64,000 nt of DNA from Legionella sheltonii (GTDB lineage Bacteria > Pseudomonadota > Gammaproteobacteria > Legionellales > Legionellaceae). Below, one piece after another: positions 55,183-64,000 of the stretch. The stretch spans positions 169,118-233,117 of the forward strand of contig NZ_JAPHOQ010000008.1 in assembly GCF_026191355.1 (NCBI RefSeq), read 5' to 3'. A program made the translations under genes and the position numbers. The notes beneath the pieces were generated by a model. That model was not told where the DNA came from and searched no databases. It saw only the letters and a list, made by a program, of their open reading frames with translations. The number at the start of each line of letters is the position of its first letter. The stretch's first letter is position 1.

Positions 55183-56124
55183 ATGAGTCACTATTTATAT
55201 GTTCCTTTTAAAAAGAAAGAAGTTCCGCCAAATCTAAAAAAAATCATCGAAGAATGGTTATTATTAGAAGCAAAGCAAAATCATGAGGTTATAGTTTGTT
55301 ACTATGGCGAGAAAAAATTAAGCCAATTACCTAACAACAGCAAAGTTTCTGTACTATTCTCGGGTAAGCCTGGTAAAAAGTCTCTCCTTCAAGGGCTTGA
55401 GCATGTAAAAACTGAAACCTTAAGGTTTTTTGAAAATTTGTCCTTGCACCTAAGGGTCACTGATGAAAGTAAAAATTCAATATTAGTCCCTGAAGTGGCT
55501 GATAAAATGAAAGAAGATGGCTTGCTTGATGACTTTAAAGGGAGGCTACAGATTAACCTTATTTATCTTGATGCCAACACAAAAGAAGCATCCATCATGA
55601 CTCACTCATTTTTAAACTCACTCAAAAAATACAAAGAACACGAAAACGGAGCAATCAGGCTTCAATTCCTCTCCAATAACCTGGCAGAAAAATCAAATTT
55701 CCATCGAGCGGACCGCACCAAAAAAACAAAATTAGAACTATTTAGAGAGCAAGCACAACAGGATAGGTGCTTCATGTATAACAGCAAAGAGAATTATCCT
55801 AAGCTGTCACTTGCTGAAATCGCTTCTGTTATTAAAGATTATTATCAGTACAAATCATCAAGATGTTGCGGTTTATCGGGCCTATTAAGATTAAATTGGT
55901 TTTTTTCTAGTACGGAAAGCTCGGAAGCTATTAAGTATCTTAGTGATGAAAAAATATCTGATAGTGAACGATTTGCTTACGCTTCTCGTTTCATAAAATA
56001 CTATAAGGAAAGCCATTTATCCCAGCTTCTCGCGCCAGCACTTGAAAAAGGATTAATACAACACCAAACCAATTGGGATATTGAGCCCATTTTCTCAAAT
56101 GAATTACCAGTTGCAGCATTATGA
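55183..56124 (+). CDS. Unknown protein, Legionella type
   Basis: The 313-residue protein starts MSHYLYVPFKKKEVPPNLKK; AAGGGG lies ten bases before the ATG. The first ~200 residues are mixed and charged. The C-terminal part (KLSLAEIASVIKDYY, then CCGLSGLLRLNWFFSSTESS and a helix rich in Lys/Glu) resembles a C-terminal module I have seen in other Legionella proteins, but I cannot name it. No signal peptide or membrane segment is seen. An effector role is possible and unproven. Confidence 0.6.
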   Translation: MSHYLYVPFKKKEVPPNLKKIIEEWLLLEAKQNHEVIVCYYGEKKLSQLPNNSKVSVLFSGKPGKKSLLQGLEHVKTETLRFFENLSLHLRVTDESKNSILVPEVADKMKEDGLLDDFKGRLQINLIYLDANTKEASIMTHSFLNSLKKYKEHENGAIRLQFLSNNLAEKSNFHRADRTKKTKLELFREQAQQDRCFMYNSKENYPKLSLAEIASVIKDYYQYKSSRCCGLSGLLRLNWFFSSTESSEAIKYLSDEKISDSERFAYASRFIKYYKESHLSQLLAPALEKGLIQHQTNWDIEPIFSNELPVAAL

Positions 56125-56410
56125 GCTTTCGTTGTTTATAGGGCGTTATGGAGGTAATTTTAGGCTATGGAAGTCGCATTGATCCATTTCTGAATGTCGC
56201 TGGTTGGACTCTAGTAAAATTCAATGTAATTTTGCTGTGATGGGTTTTAGACTAGCGATTTTCATTATGAAATTTTTTCAAACTCAAACCGTTTTTTTTA
56301 CTTTATTCCAGTAATACATTCTTGATATTGATTTAAGGTTCTGCGTATTTCTATTAATTTATTAGATAAATTGATACATTTGAAATTATCGTTTTCTGTT
56401 TGAGATTTAT

Positions 56411-57826
56411 ATGACTATTGCATTAGTCTGGTTTCGCCGCGATTTAAGATTAAACGATAACCCTGCGTTTATCGAGGCTTGCTCTCGGCATCAGTTTGTG
56501 ATTCCGCTGTATATTTATGATGAAAAAAATAGTGTCTTAGGAGGAGCGCAAGCTTGGTGGCTTCATCATAGTCTTACCTCCTTAAGTAACTCTCTTGCAC
56601 AACTTGGATTAAATCTTATTCTTCGCAAGGGCGAGCCCCTGGAGATTATTTTAGACTTGATAAAGAAAAGCTCGGTGAGCTCAGTATATTGGAATCGCTG
56701 TTATGATCCCGCTGCTATTATGCGTGATAAAAAGATTAAAGCAACTTTGCTGGAACAGGGTATCGAAGTCCTAAGTTTTAACGGAAGTGTGCTTCATGAA
56801 CCTTGGACAATTAAAAATAAAAACGGTGATTATTTTAAAGTGTTTACGCCCTATTGGAACCACTGTAAACAAAATCTTAATATTCAAGCGGCGATGCATT
56901 TAGAACATCGACCTGCTGGAATTGAAGTCGATAGTGATAAGCTTTTGGAGTGGAAATTATTACCTACCATCAATTGGGCTGCGCGATTTAAAGAATATTG
57001 GACTCCAGGAGAAGAGGGGGCGCAACAAAAATTACTTGAGTTTATAGAACATCAACTGAATGATTATAAAAAAAATCGAGATTTTCCCATAAAAAATGCA
57101 ACTTCACGTTTATCACCACACCTACATTTTGGTGAAATCAGCCCCTGGACAATTGTACGGGCAATTGAATTGGCAAAACTCGAACCGAAATGTGATTTAT
57201 CATCAGCGGACCATTTTCTCTCAGAACTGGGATGGCGAGAGTTTTCAGTGTATTTACTGTATCATTTCCCCAAACTTCCATCCGCGAATTTTAGGAATGA
57301 GTTTGATGCATTTCCGTGGCACAACGATGAGAAATTGTTGGCTTGCTGGCAAAAAGGTTTGACCGGTTATCCAATAATCGATGCCGGGATGAGGGAGTTA
57401 TGGGCAACAGGCTACATGCACAATCGTGTCCGCATGATTGTTGCCTCATTCTTAACCAAGGGTTTGCTCATTGATTGGCGTTTGGGCGCCGATTGGTTTT
57501 TAGATACTCTTGTCGATGCAGATTTAGCAAATAATAGTGCGAGTTGGCAATGGGTGGCCGGCTCTGGTGCTGATGCCGCACCTTATTTTCGGATTTTCAA
57601 TCCGGTGTTACAAAGTCAGAAATTTGATGCGGATGGAAGCTATATTCGTCAATGGGTTCCGGAGCTTTCGCAATTAAAAAGTCAATCAATCCATGCGCCT
57701 TGGGAATCTATTGATTCTGAGAGGATTTATCGAACGACAAACTATCCGATGCCAATTATTAATCACCATGAGGCCAGGACGATGGCTTTAAATTATTACA
57801 ATCAGTTAAAGAAGGATCTCAAATGA
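56411..57826 (+). CDS. phrB: Deoxyribodipyrimidine photolyase, class I
   Basis: The 471-residue enzyme has the antenna domain (MTIALVWFRRDLRLNDNP) and the FAD domain with LGWREFSVYLLYHFP, DAGMRELWATGYMHNRVRM and WVAGSGADAAPYFRIFNP. It repairs pyrimidine dimers with blue light. Its stop overlaps the next gene by 4 bp (ATGA). Confidence 0.95.
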   Translation: MTIALVWFRRDLRLNDNPAFIEACSRHQFVIPLYIYDEKNSVLGGAQAWWLHHSLTSLSNSLAQLGLNLILRKGEPLEIILDLIKKSSVSSVYWNRCYDPAAIMRDKKIKATLLEQGIEVLSFNGSVLHEPWTIKNKNGDYFKVFTPYWNHCKQNLNIQAAMHLEHRPAGIEVDSDKLLEWKLLPTINWAARFKEYWTPGEEGAQQKLLEFIEHQLNDYKKNRDFPIKNATSRLSPHLHFGEISPWTIVRAIELAKLEPKCDLSSADHFLSELGWREFSVYLLYHFPKLPSANFRNEFDAFPWHNDEKLLACWQKGLTGYPIIDAGMRELWATGYMHNRVRMIVASFLTKGLLIDWRLGADWFLDTLVDADLANNSASWQWVAGSGADAAPYFRIFNPVLQSQKFDADGSYIRQWVPELSQLKSQSIHAPWESIDSERIYRTTNYPMPIINHHEARTMALNYYNQLKKDLK

Positions 57827-58692
57827 CACCATCTTTCTTTATCTTTGGTTTTGGCTATACCGCGAATCGACTCGCTCAGCGTTTGATTCAACTCGGTTTT
57901 AACGTCGTTGGAACAACACGCCAAGAAACCCAAAAAGCGATGACTCATCCTGCAAAAATCACCCTGATCGATTTTCAGGCCGCAGATATAGAATACTACC
58001 TCAGCCAATCCACTCATCTACTGATTAGCGTCCCACCTGATGCGCATATAGGTGATCTGGTGTTGTCTTATTATTCAGAATTGATTAAAGGGAAGAGAGC
58101 GCATATTCAATGGTTAGGCTATCTTTCTTCAACGGGTGTCTACGGTGATTATCAAGGAAATTGGGTTGATGAAGAAAGCATTTGTAGAGCAAAGAGCGCC
58201 TCTGGAATTTTACGTTTGGAAGCAGAAAAGGCATGGTTTTCTTATGCAGAAAGCAATCAACTCCCTTTACATATTTTCAGGCTGGCAGGCATTTATGGAC
58301 CGCAAAGAAATCCACTTGCGCGAATTATATCGGGGAAAAAGTACAGTATTTTTAAAGAAGGCCAGGTCTTTTCGCGTATTCATGTTGATGATATTGTGTC
58401 CGTGATTCTTGCTTCAATGAAGAACCCACATCCTTTATCTACCTACAATGTCGCTGATGATGAGCCAGCTGCATCGCATGAGGTTGATGCTTATGCTGCT
58501 TCGTTATTGAACCAATCGCCATTGCCTTTAGTTCCGTTTGAAGAAGCTTCATTATCACCAAGAGAGCAAGAGTTCTATTTGAGTAATCGTCGTGTATCCA
58601 ATTTAAAAATAAAAAATGAACTGAATATTGTTTTACACTATCCTTCATTTCGGGAGGGATTAATGCAACTATGGAGAGAGCATTTTGAGTAA
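57823..58692 (+). CDS. NAD(P)-binding epimerase-like protein
   Basis: The 289-residue protein has the N-terminal Rossmann loop GFGYTANRLAQRL. YLSSTGVYGDYQGNWVDEES matches the extended SDR active-site area (Ser-Thr and YGDY), and an RLAGIYGPQRNPL strand follows. Such proteins sit after photolyase genes in several proteobacteria. Substrate is unknown. It overlaps phrB and the TspO gene. Confidence 0.82.
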   Translation: MTPSFFIFGFGYTANRLAQRLIQLGFNVVGTTRQETQKAMTHPAKITLIDFQAADIEYYLSQSTHLLISVPPDAHIGDLVLSYYSELIKGKRAHIQWLGYLSSTGVYGDYQGNWVDEESICRAKSASGILRLEAEKAWFSYAESNQLPLHIFRLAGIYGPQRNPLARIISGKKYSIFKEGQVFSRIHVDDIVSVILASMKNPHPLSTYNVADDEPAASHEVDAYAASLLNQSPLPLVPFEEASLSPREQEFYLSNRRVSNLKIKNELNIVLHYPSFREGLMQLWREHFE

Positions 58693-59170
58693 AGAAAGCG
58701 GAATTAAACTGATTGTTTGGATTTTATTTTTTGAGGTAATTGGATTTTTTTTAGGTTTATTGACCCAAGAGAATATTCATTCTTGGTATGAAGGGCTACA
58801 TAAATCAATTCTAACTCCTCCTGGGTGGGTATTTTCACTGGTGTGGTCAATCTTATATGCATTTCTTGCAATTGTTGGTTTTAACTTATGGCAAAATCGA
58901 CATAAGCCCCAAAATAAAACAGTGCTTCGTCTTTATCTCATTCAACTGATTATGAATTGGATATGGACACCACTTTTTTTTCAACTGCATTGGGTGGGAT
59001 TTAGTTTTTTATGGATAGTCGTTATGGTGGCTTTAAATGCCGCCATCATTTTAATGACCATGAAAAATAAGGACAAAGAAATTACCTTACTCCTAACCCC
59101 CTATTTTTTCTGGCTTATTTTTGCAAGTTATCTCAATGGAATCATTTGGACTTTTAATACCCAAGCCTAA
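58685..59170 (+). CDS. TspO/MBR-family membrane protein
   Basis: The start is TTG at 58685, with GGAGAG about six bases before it, so it overlaps the previous gene by 8 bp. The 161-residue product has five membrane segments and the family motifs TPPGWVFSLVWSILYAFLAI and LIMNWIWTPLFF. TspO binds porphyrins and is linked to light and oxidative stress. Its end overlaps the convergent photolyase-like gene by 4 bp. Confidence 0.9.
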   Translation: MSKESGIKLIVWILFFEVIGFFLGLLTQENIHSWYEGLHKSILTPPGWVFSLVWSILYAFLAIVGFNLWQNRHKPQNKTVLRLYLIQLIMNWIWTPLFFQLHWVGFSFLWIVVMVALNAAIILMTMKNKDKEITLLLTPYFFWLIFASYLNGIIWTFNTQA

Positions 59171-60705
59171 AGACGACCTGAATCTAAAGAAGATAATATT
59201 TCTTGTGCCTGAGTATGTATGGCTTCTTTTTTATCAGGGGCCATTTTTTGCCAATTCATATAAGCATAATGAAGTCGAGGATTATGTTTCAGCTTGTCTT
59301 CATTTTGTTTCAGAAAATTCCAATATAATGCATTAAATGGGCAGGCTTTTTCTCCTAATAAAAGATTTGGATTATAGGAGCATGACTCACAAAAATTACT
59401 CATGCGCTGAATGTATTTGCCACTGGCCGCATAAGGCTTGCTTGCCATTACCCCCCCATCAGCATATAGTGCCATGCCTAGGGTATTGGGGAGCTCTACC
59501 CACTCATATGCATCCGCATAAACAGCAAGATACCATTCACAGACTTGTTGGGGATTGATGCCTGCAAGTAATGCAAAATTACCGGTGATCATGAGTCGTT
59601 GGATATGATGCGAATAAGCCTCAACGGAAGTTTGGCGAACTACTTCCTTAATACAGAACATTTTAGTATTTGCTCCCCAGAAAAAAGCAGGTAAATCTCT
59701 GGTAGCTTGGAAGTAATTCATCTCTTTGTAGGCAGGCATAAATTGCCAATAAATACCACGAATGTATTCCCGCCAGCCTAGAATTTGACGTATGAATCCT
59801 TCTACTGAATTAAGAGGCGCTTTTTGTTCTCGGTACGCTTGTTCTGCCATATGGCATAATTCTAAAGGTAACAAAAGCCCGACATTGAGATAGAACGACA
59901 GTTTTGAATGATACAAAGTGGTTTCATTGGTTAGCATGGCATCCTGATAGTTGCCAAAAGAGATGAGGCAATGCTCAATAAAATAATGTGCTTCCGATAA
60001 TGCATCCGCACGAGTCACTGCCAAATTAAAGGGATATAATTGACCGAAATGTTTTGAAAAATGTTTTTTCACCACTTCCAAAACTTCGGTGGTAATTTCA
60101 TCTTCTGGATAATCCAGGCGTGCTGGAAATGAGGGAATGTGTTTTGCAGGATTACGATTTTGCAGATCATAATTCCATGAGCCCCCGATTGGATTGCCCT
60201 TGTCATCCATTAAAATCCGATATTTTTGACGCATGATCCGGTAAAAAAATTCCATGCGCAGTTGTTTTTTTCCTTTGGCCCAATCTTTAAATTCATTGAT
60301 TGGGCATAAAAACCGATTGTCCTCGTAAATTCTTGATGGAACCGGGAATTTACTTTGCAAATCCTCAAACATTTGAAGAATGCGCCATTCCCCTGGCTCA
60401 GTAAGATGTATTACGGAAGGCTTGAATTGTTCAACGGCTCGCATGAGTTCTTTGCTCAGACTTCCCTGATTATCTGGATCATCAAACTTGATGTAGTGGA
60501 CAAAATACCCTTTATCTCTAAGTGCTTGAGCAAAATGACGCATTGCAGAGAACAAAAATGCAATTTTTTTAGGATGATGACTGACATAAGTTGCTTCTTC
60601 TTTAACTTCACACATCAGTACAATATCATCATGCCTATTTATGTCGCTCAGTGCAGGCAAAGTTTCACTCAATTGATCGCCTAAAATAAAGCAGAGTTTT
60701 GTCAT
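59167..60705 (-). CDS. Iron-sulfur bacterial photolyase/cryptochrome (PhrB 6-4 type)
   Basis: The 512-residue protein starts MTKLCFILGDQLSETLPAL, as in the FeS-BCP family. It has the GWREYIRGIYW segment in the FAD domain. The cluster cysteines are seen at FCIKEVVR and in FCESCSYNPNLLLGEKACPFN, the usual four. Family members repair (6-4) photoproducts or act as blue-light sensors. It lies 22 bp after the SDR gene on the same strand. Confidence 0.9.
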   Translation of the reverse strand: MTKLCFILGDQLSETLPALSDINRHDDIVLMCEVKEEATYVSHHPKKIAFLFSAMRHFAQALRDKGYFVHYIKFDDPDNQGSLSKELMRAVEQFKPSVIHLTEPGEWRILQMFEDLQSKFPVPSRIYEDNRFLCPINEFKDWAKGKKQLRMEFFYRIMRQKYRILMDDKGNPIGGSWNYDLQNRNPAKHIPSFPARLDYPEDEITTEVLEVVKKHFSKHFGQLYPFNLAVTRADALSEAHYFIEHCLISFGNYQDAMLTNETTLYHSKLSFYLNVGLLLPLELCHMAEQAYREQKAPLNSVEGFIRQILGWREYIRGIYWQFMPAYKEMNYFQATRDLPAFFWGANTKMFCIKEVVRQTSVEAYSHHIQRLMITGNFALLAGINPQQVCEWYLAVYADAYEWVELPNTLGMALYADGGVMASKPYAASGKYIQRMSNFCESCSYNPNLLLGEKACPFNALYWNFLKQNEDKLKHNPRLHYAYMNWQKMAPDKKEAIHTQAQEILSSLDSGRL

Positions 60706-60727
60706 AAATTGTTTTTTTATTTGTGAG

Positions 60728-61426
60728 TTAAATTTTCATCTTGGGTCGGACATGGCTTAAGCCTCCATCCACAGCAAGAACTTGCCCGGTTATCCAGCTA
60801 TTTTCTGGACTTAGTAAAAATATAATCGCTTGGGCAATATCTTCTGGTGTCCCAATACGTCCTAAAGGGTGCATTGCTTTGGATGCATTATGAGCTAATT
60901 GATTATTTAACAAAGGAGAAGTCAATGGGCTCGAGACCATGCCTGGCGCTACCACGTTGACTCTTAAATTATTGGAGGCATATGTCGCCGCTGCTGCTTG
61001 AGCAAGACCTATAACGCCCGCTTTTGCGGCGGCAATCGCCTCGTGATTTGCGAGTCCAACTAATGCGGCTGCCGATGAAATCAATACGACGGACCCGCCT
61101 TTTTTCATCATCAAGCCTGCAGCACGTATTGTTGCAAATGAGGTGGTTAACGAAGCATTAATGCAGGCCTGGAAGTCTTCAAATGTTGTCGCATGGGCAC
61201 TTTTCAAGAGTAATGAACCGGCACAATTTACAACACCATCAATGCTACCGACTTGATGAAAAACTTCGGTAACCGCATCAAAATTGCTGGCATCGAGTAT
61301 AAAGTCAGGCTTAATCTTATGATTATCCCGTGCAGTGGTGAATACTTTATCGCCACGCTGGGTCAACAAAGTAGTAACCGATTGCCCTATTGCACTGCTT
61401 GCTGCAATAACCAAATAATGACCCAT
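60728..61426 (-). CDS. SDR-family oxidoreductase
   Basis: The start at 61426 (MGHYLVIAASSAIGQ) is chosen from family alignment; a longer frame upstream looks non-coding and the ribosome site is weak. The 232-residue product has the ASSAIG loop (usually GxxxGIG), the NCAGSLL strand, the Ser in VVLISSAA, a His replacing the catalytic Tyr (LANHEAIAAAKAG) and the Lys in AAKAG. The change of Tyr suggests altered or lost catalysis. It is cotranscribed with the FeS photolyase. Confidence 0.78.
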   Translation of the reverse strand: MGHYLVIAASSAIGQSVTTLLTQRGDKVFTTARDNHKIKPDFILDASNFDAVTEVFHQVGSIDGVVNCAGSLLLKSAHATTFEDFQACINASLTTSFATIRAAGLMMKKGGSVVLISSAAALVGLANHEAIAAAKAGVIGLAQAAAATYASNNLRVNVVAPGMVSSPLTSPLLNNQLAHNASKAMHPLGRIGTPEDIAQAIIFLLSPENSWITGQVLAVDGGLSHVRPKMKI

Positions 61427-61685
61427 CGTGAAATTTCGCAAAAAAAGAAAGTTGAATTCACTATGCTTGATGAAGTTTAAAAGTTCAATATTTTTCATCG
61501 AAAAACCACTAAATTTCATAGCAGATAAATTCGCTGCTAAGGAATTAAAGGAATTCATAAAAGCATAGAACTTACGTGATCAAAGATTTTTTGTTACATT
61601 GAGACGAACAATCTATTTATTGAGATGTAATCAAGATTGTTGAATTAAAATATTTCTACGAGTCAATAGCTGAGGGGGCAATCCA

Positions 61686-62120
61686 ATGGTACAAAAAAAC
61701 AGTCTCGTTATTTATTTAACCTATTTAGGAGCCCTCCCTTTTCTTATTGCTGCATTTTGTTCTCTTCTAGGAATCACCGAGCTTCCCTATCTAGGTGTCA
61801 CTCAACCATGGCTTAACTCTTATGCAACACTTATTGCTGGTTTTATGGCCGGAACTATTTGGGGATATGTGGTGCGCTCCAATTCATCTCACAGCCTGAT
61901 TCTTCTTGCAAGTGTTCTAATCGTGTTGATCCTATGGGTTCTATGGAGCAGTAGTAAGGCAATGACTTATCCGGCATTTTTAGTCCCCATTTACCTGCTT
62001 CTTTGGTGTTTAGATTATTGGTTGTTAAAACACCAATATGAGGACCGCTCTTATTTTAAGATGCGCACAGGAGTAACCGTTCTTGTCATAGCCAGCTTAT
62101 TGATAATTTATTTTAAATAA
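61686..62120 (+). CDS. DUF3429-family membrane protein
   Basis: The 144-residue protein has about five hydrophobic segments, a GALPFLIAAF start and a YATLIAGFMAGTIWGY block typical of DUF3429. GAGGGGG precedes the ATG. Relatives often lie beside photolyase and SDR genes, as here. Function is unknown. Confidence 0.8.
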   Translation: MVQKNSLVIYLTYLGALPFLIAAFCSLLGITELPYLGVTQPWLNSYATLIAGFMAGTIWGYVVRSNSSHSLILLASVLIVLILWVLWSSSKAMTYPAFLVPIYLLLWCLDYWLLKHQYEDRSYFKMRTGVTVLVIASLLIIYFK

Positions 62121-62461
62121 TAGAGGCTCGGTATTGATAATTTATTGTGCCGATAGAATACGTTAATCTGAAATGAGTTTTGCCCAAAATTGGGCTTATC
62201 GAGTTGATTTGATTAAAGAGTTCTATGGAGAGTGGGTTCTTGTTGGGTCTACCCACGCTACTTCCCATAGATAATCTTGAAAAATGCCGACAATCTCTTG
62301 ATGATTACAATTTTTTTAAGAAATGATCTAATGAGTTTCCATAATGAACATTGGGGGGCTTGAATCTTGAATAACTATTTTGATTGAGTTGCAATTCAAG
62401 ATTCAAGGCCTGACCCCATATACGCAAGGCAAGGCCTGACCCCATATACGCAATGAAGCGC
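62121..62461. other. Intergenic region with a degenerate inverted-repeat element
   Basis: The left part is non-coding. The right part (about 62352-62451) holds a decayed member of the inverted-repeat family and a tandem duplication of its right end. No gene is seen. Confidence 0.5.
62352..62451. mobile_element. Degenerate inverted-repeat element with duplicated end
   Basis: TTGGGGGGCTTGAATCTTGA and CAAGATTCAAGGCCTGACCCC form shorter, altered ends. AAGGCCTGACCCCATATACG then occurs twice with a 26-base period (62405 and 62431). Confidence 0.6.
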
Positions 62462-64000
62462 TTAATTTAAAGAGGCTGTAGGGTTCACCCGTTGTTCAGA
62501 GACATCAACACTTACAGGTTTGAATAGACTAAGAGTTGAAACGTGTGGTTCTGCTCGAGTTTCTTCTAATACTGCTTCTGGTGTTTTGCCTCGCCAATTG
62601 ACAGTTGATTCAGCACCAAAACTTTTTAGCAAGCTCATCATTTTTTCATTTCCTTTTTTTGCCGCCGCATGCAAGGGAGTTAAGCCATTACTATCGGTTT
62701 TATTTGGGTCAGCCCCATTGCTCAATAGAAGTATTACATAGTCATCCCATCCATTGTTGATGGCCACATTCAATTCCAGGTTGCCACTAAAGCTCAATTC
62801 ATTTGGGTCTGCTCCATTTTCGACGCATAATATGCGCAGGCCGGGAGATACATTTACCTTTTGGAGGTTATTGTCTCGCATTAGGGCCCATGGGCTAACA
62901 ATTTTAACCGTAGGGTTTAAATCGAACCATCCTTTCGAAATAGCAATCGCTTCTTTCTTGTTGAGATCAAATCCATTCGCTAACATTAATCTAAATGCAT
63001 CCTTAAACGATGGGCTACCTTCAGGATGGTTCGCCAGATAACTGAGTAATGAATTGAGATACATAGAACCAGCCGCTTCAAAATGAAACTGAGCGCCATC
63101 TTGAACTAAATGTTCAACAAGATGAAACTTATTCTCTTTGAATACTTGGCTAAGGGCTGACTCTCCTTTGGGATTAACATAGTTCACATGCGCTCCAAGC
63201 GTAACAAGTAGTCGATACCTTTCAATTTCTTTTTTTTCATCATAGCTCGTAAATTCTTTAATAAAGTTAATGAATACTGAATTACCCTCTTCATCAATTT
63301 GATTGAAGTTCAGTTTTTGATGTTTATTTAAAAAGCGAATCTCTTCAACTTCTAAACCACCCAAAATATTTAGGTACATATGTGAACTAGGAGATTGGTA
63401 GTATTCGGTATAACTTGAAGATATTTCTTTAGGCGAACGATCAAATTCCGTTTGAGTTAGGTATGAGAAGTCATCGGTATTAGATTGTACCAGCTCTTCG
63501 AGCAGCAACTTTCTTTTATCTGCATCATAACAATGCCTTATGTCATATAGAGAGTTCTTAAATTGGTCATAACGTACCAATAGAGAAAGACAATCTGGAT
63601 GAATTTTCAACCCCTTAGCCCGCAAGTATTCCAAATGATGTCGTCCTAAGCTGGTGTAGGCTAAAACCGCTTTTAATCCTTCGATATCACCTGACTCGAG
63701 ACAATAATCTACAACGGTTAGTCCTTTCTCATCGGCTTGGAAGGGATTAGAGCCCTCTTCTAACAGATAACGCAACGTTTTAAGATCTTTATTTTTCACT
63801 GCCTGAATCAGCATGAGACTATTTAATGATGCCCCAGTGGAATGAAGTAATCGGACAATATCTATATGGCCTAGTTGCACTGCTTGTTCTACCAGCGAAG
63901 GTTCTACACCATGAATTCGGTCAACACTTAGATAATATTTAAGGTATTCTTTATCTGAAAGCAGTTTCTTGATTTGCTCAACATTATTGCTTTGGACGGC
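62462..64000 (-). CDS. Ankyrin-repeat protein, 5' end outside window
   Basis: The frame is open to the window edge (40 codons beyond the GTG at 63880), so the gene starts outside. The visible 512 residues contain repeated ankyrin units, clearest at NGWDDYVILLLSNGADPNKT, NGLTPLHAAAKKGNEKMMSL, and near the start LGHIDIVRLLHSTGASLNSL. Ankyrin proteins are common Legionella effectors that bind host proteins. No signal peptide can be judged. The C terminus is polar and ends VSEQRVNPTASLN. Confidence 0.85.
   Translation of the reverse strand, partial: AVQSNNVEQIKKLLSDKEYLKYYLSVDRIHGVEPSLVEQAVQLGHIDIVRLLHSTGASLNSLMLIQAVKNKDLKTLRYLLEEGSNPFQADEKGLTVVDYCLESGDIEGLKAVLAYTSLGRHHLEYLRAKGLKIHPDCLSLLVRYDQFKNSLYDIRHCYDADKRKLLLEELVQSNTDDFSYLTQTEFDRSPKEISSSYTEYYQSPSSHMYLNILGGLEVEEIRFLNKHQKLNFNQIDEEGNSVFINFIKEFTSYDEKKEIERYRLLVTLGAHVNYVNPKGESALSQVFKENKFHLVEHLVQDGAQFHFEAAGSMYLNSLLSYLANHPEGSPSFKDAFRLMLANGFDLNKKEAIAISKGWFDLNPTVKIVSPWALMRDNNLQKVNVSPGLRILCVENGADPNELSFSGNLELNVAINNGWDDYVILLLSNGADPNKTDSNGLTPLHAAAKKGNEKMMSLLKSFGAESTVNWRGKTPEAVLEETRAEPHVSTLSLFKPVSVDVSEQRVNPTASLN

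Overview
The window looks like a chromosomal segment of a Legionella species, probably not L. pneumophila itself. The pointers are a SidP-type phosphoinositide phosphatase next to mmsA, a RocC-like ProQ/FinO protein, a tmRNA tag reading ANDENFAGGEAIAA, a Rab-like GTPase, an ankyrin-repeat protein and a Fic protein, on AT-rich gammaproteobacterial DNA. Identifications rest on reading motifs and on memory of the families; no database search was run.

Layout. 0-0.8 kb: 3' part of a Rab-like GTPase gene. 1-3 kb: dsbA and cytochrome c4, then engB. 3-12.6 kb: a tightly overlapping minus-strand purine operon purL-purM-purQ(S)-purC-purF-purD-purN-purE. 12.8-17.2 kb: mmsA-mmsB-acs for valine/propionate/acetate metabolism. 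17.4-22 kb: sidP, dapB with a small Pmp3-like protein gene, and rocC. 22-24 kb: an unknown exported protein and tRNA-Gly(CCC). 23.8-29.7 kb: a glycolysis/pentose-phosphate cluster tkt, gap, pgk, pyk. 30-33.6 kb: a membrane protein ending in a CAAX-like box, and oligopeptidase A. 33.7-34.1 kb: tmRNA (ssrA).

34.1-42.2 kb is a decayed accessory island starting at the 3' end of ssrA. It holds an integrase remnant, a small integrase-associated ORF, an unknown protein, a disordered protein, a Fic protein, a GNAT protein, a GAF fragment and a gene remnant. It is peppered with five near-complete copies of a ~100-130 bp element whose ends are inverted repeats (GGGGTCAGGCCTTGAATTGTGA). Four copies sit exactly at the broken end of a coding region or supply its last codons.

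42.4-50.7 kb holds the most striking arrangement: dabB-dabA (inorganic-carbon pump), a PII-like gene, a DUF6671-like gene, purE (second copy) and purK run on one strand with gaps of 30 bp or less. A LysR regulator gene diverges from them, with a T-N11-A palindrome between. PurK consumes bicarbonate and DAB accumulates it, so the layout suggests a bicarbonate-supply module tied to purine synthesis. 50.8-54.8 kb encodes a complete type-I-like export trio (ABC, HlyD, TolC) whose ABC nucleotide-binding domain has lost its key catalytic residues.

55-62.1 kb carries an unknown Legionella-type protein, then a light/oxidative-stress cluster: class I photolyase, NAD-binding protein, TspO, an iron-sulfur photolyase/cryptochrome, an SDR and a DUF3429 membrane protein. 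62.5-64 kb is the 3' part of an ankyrin-repeat gene running off the window.
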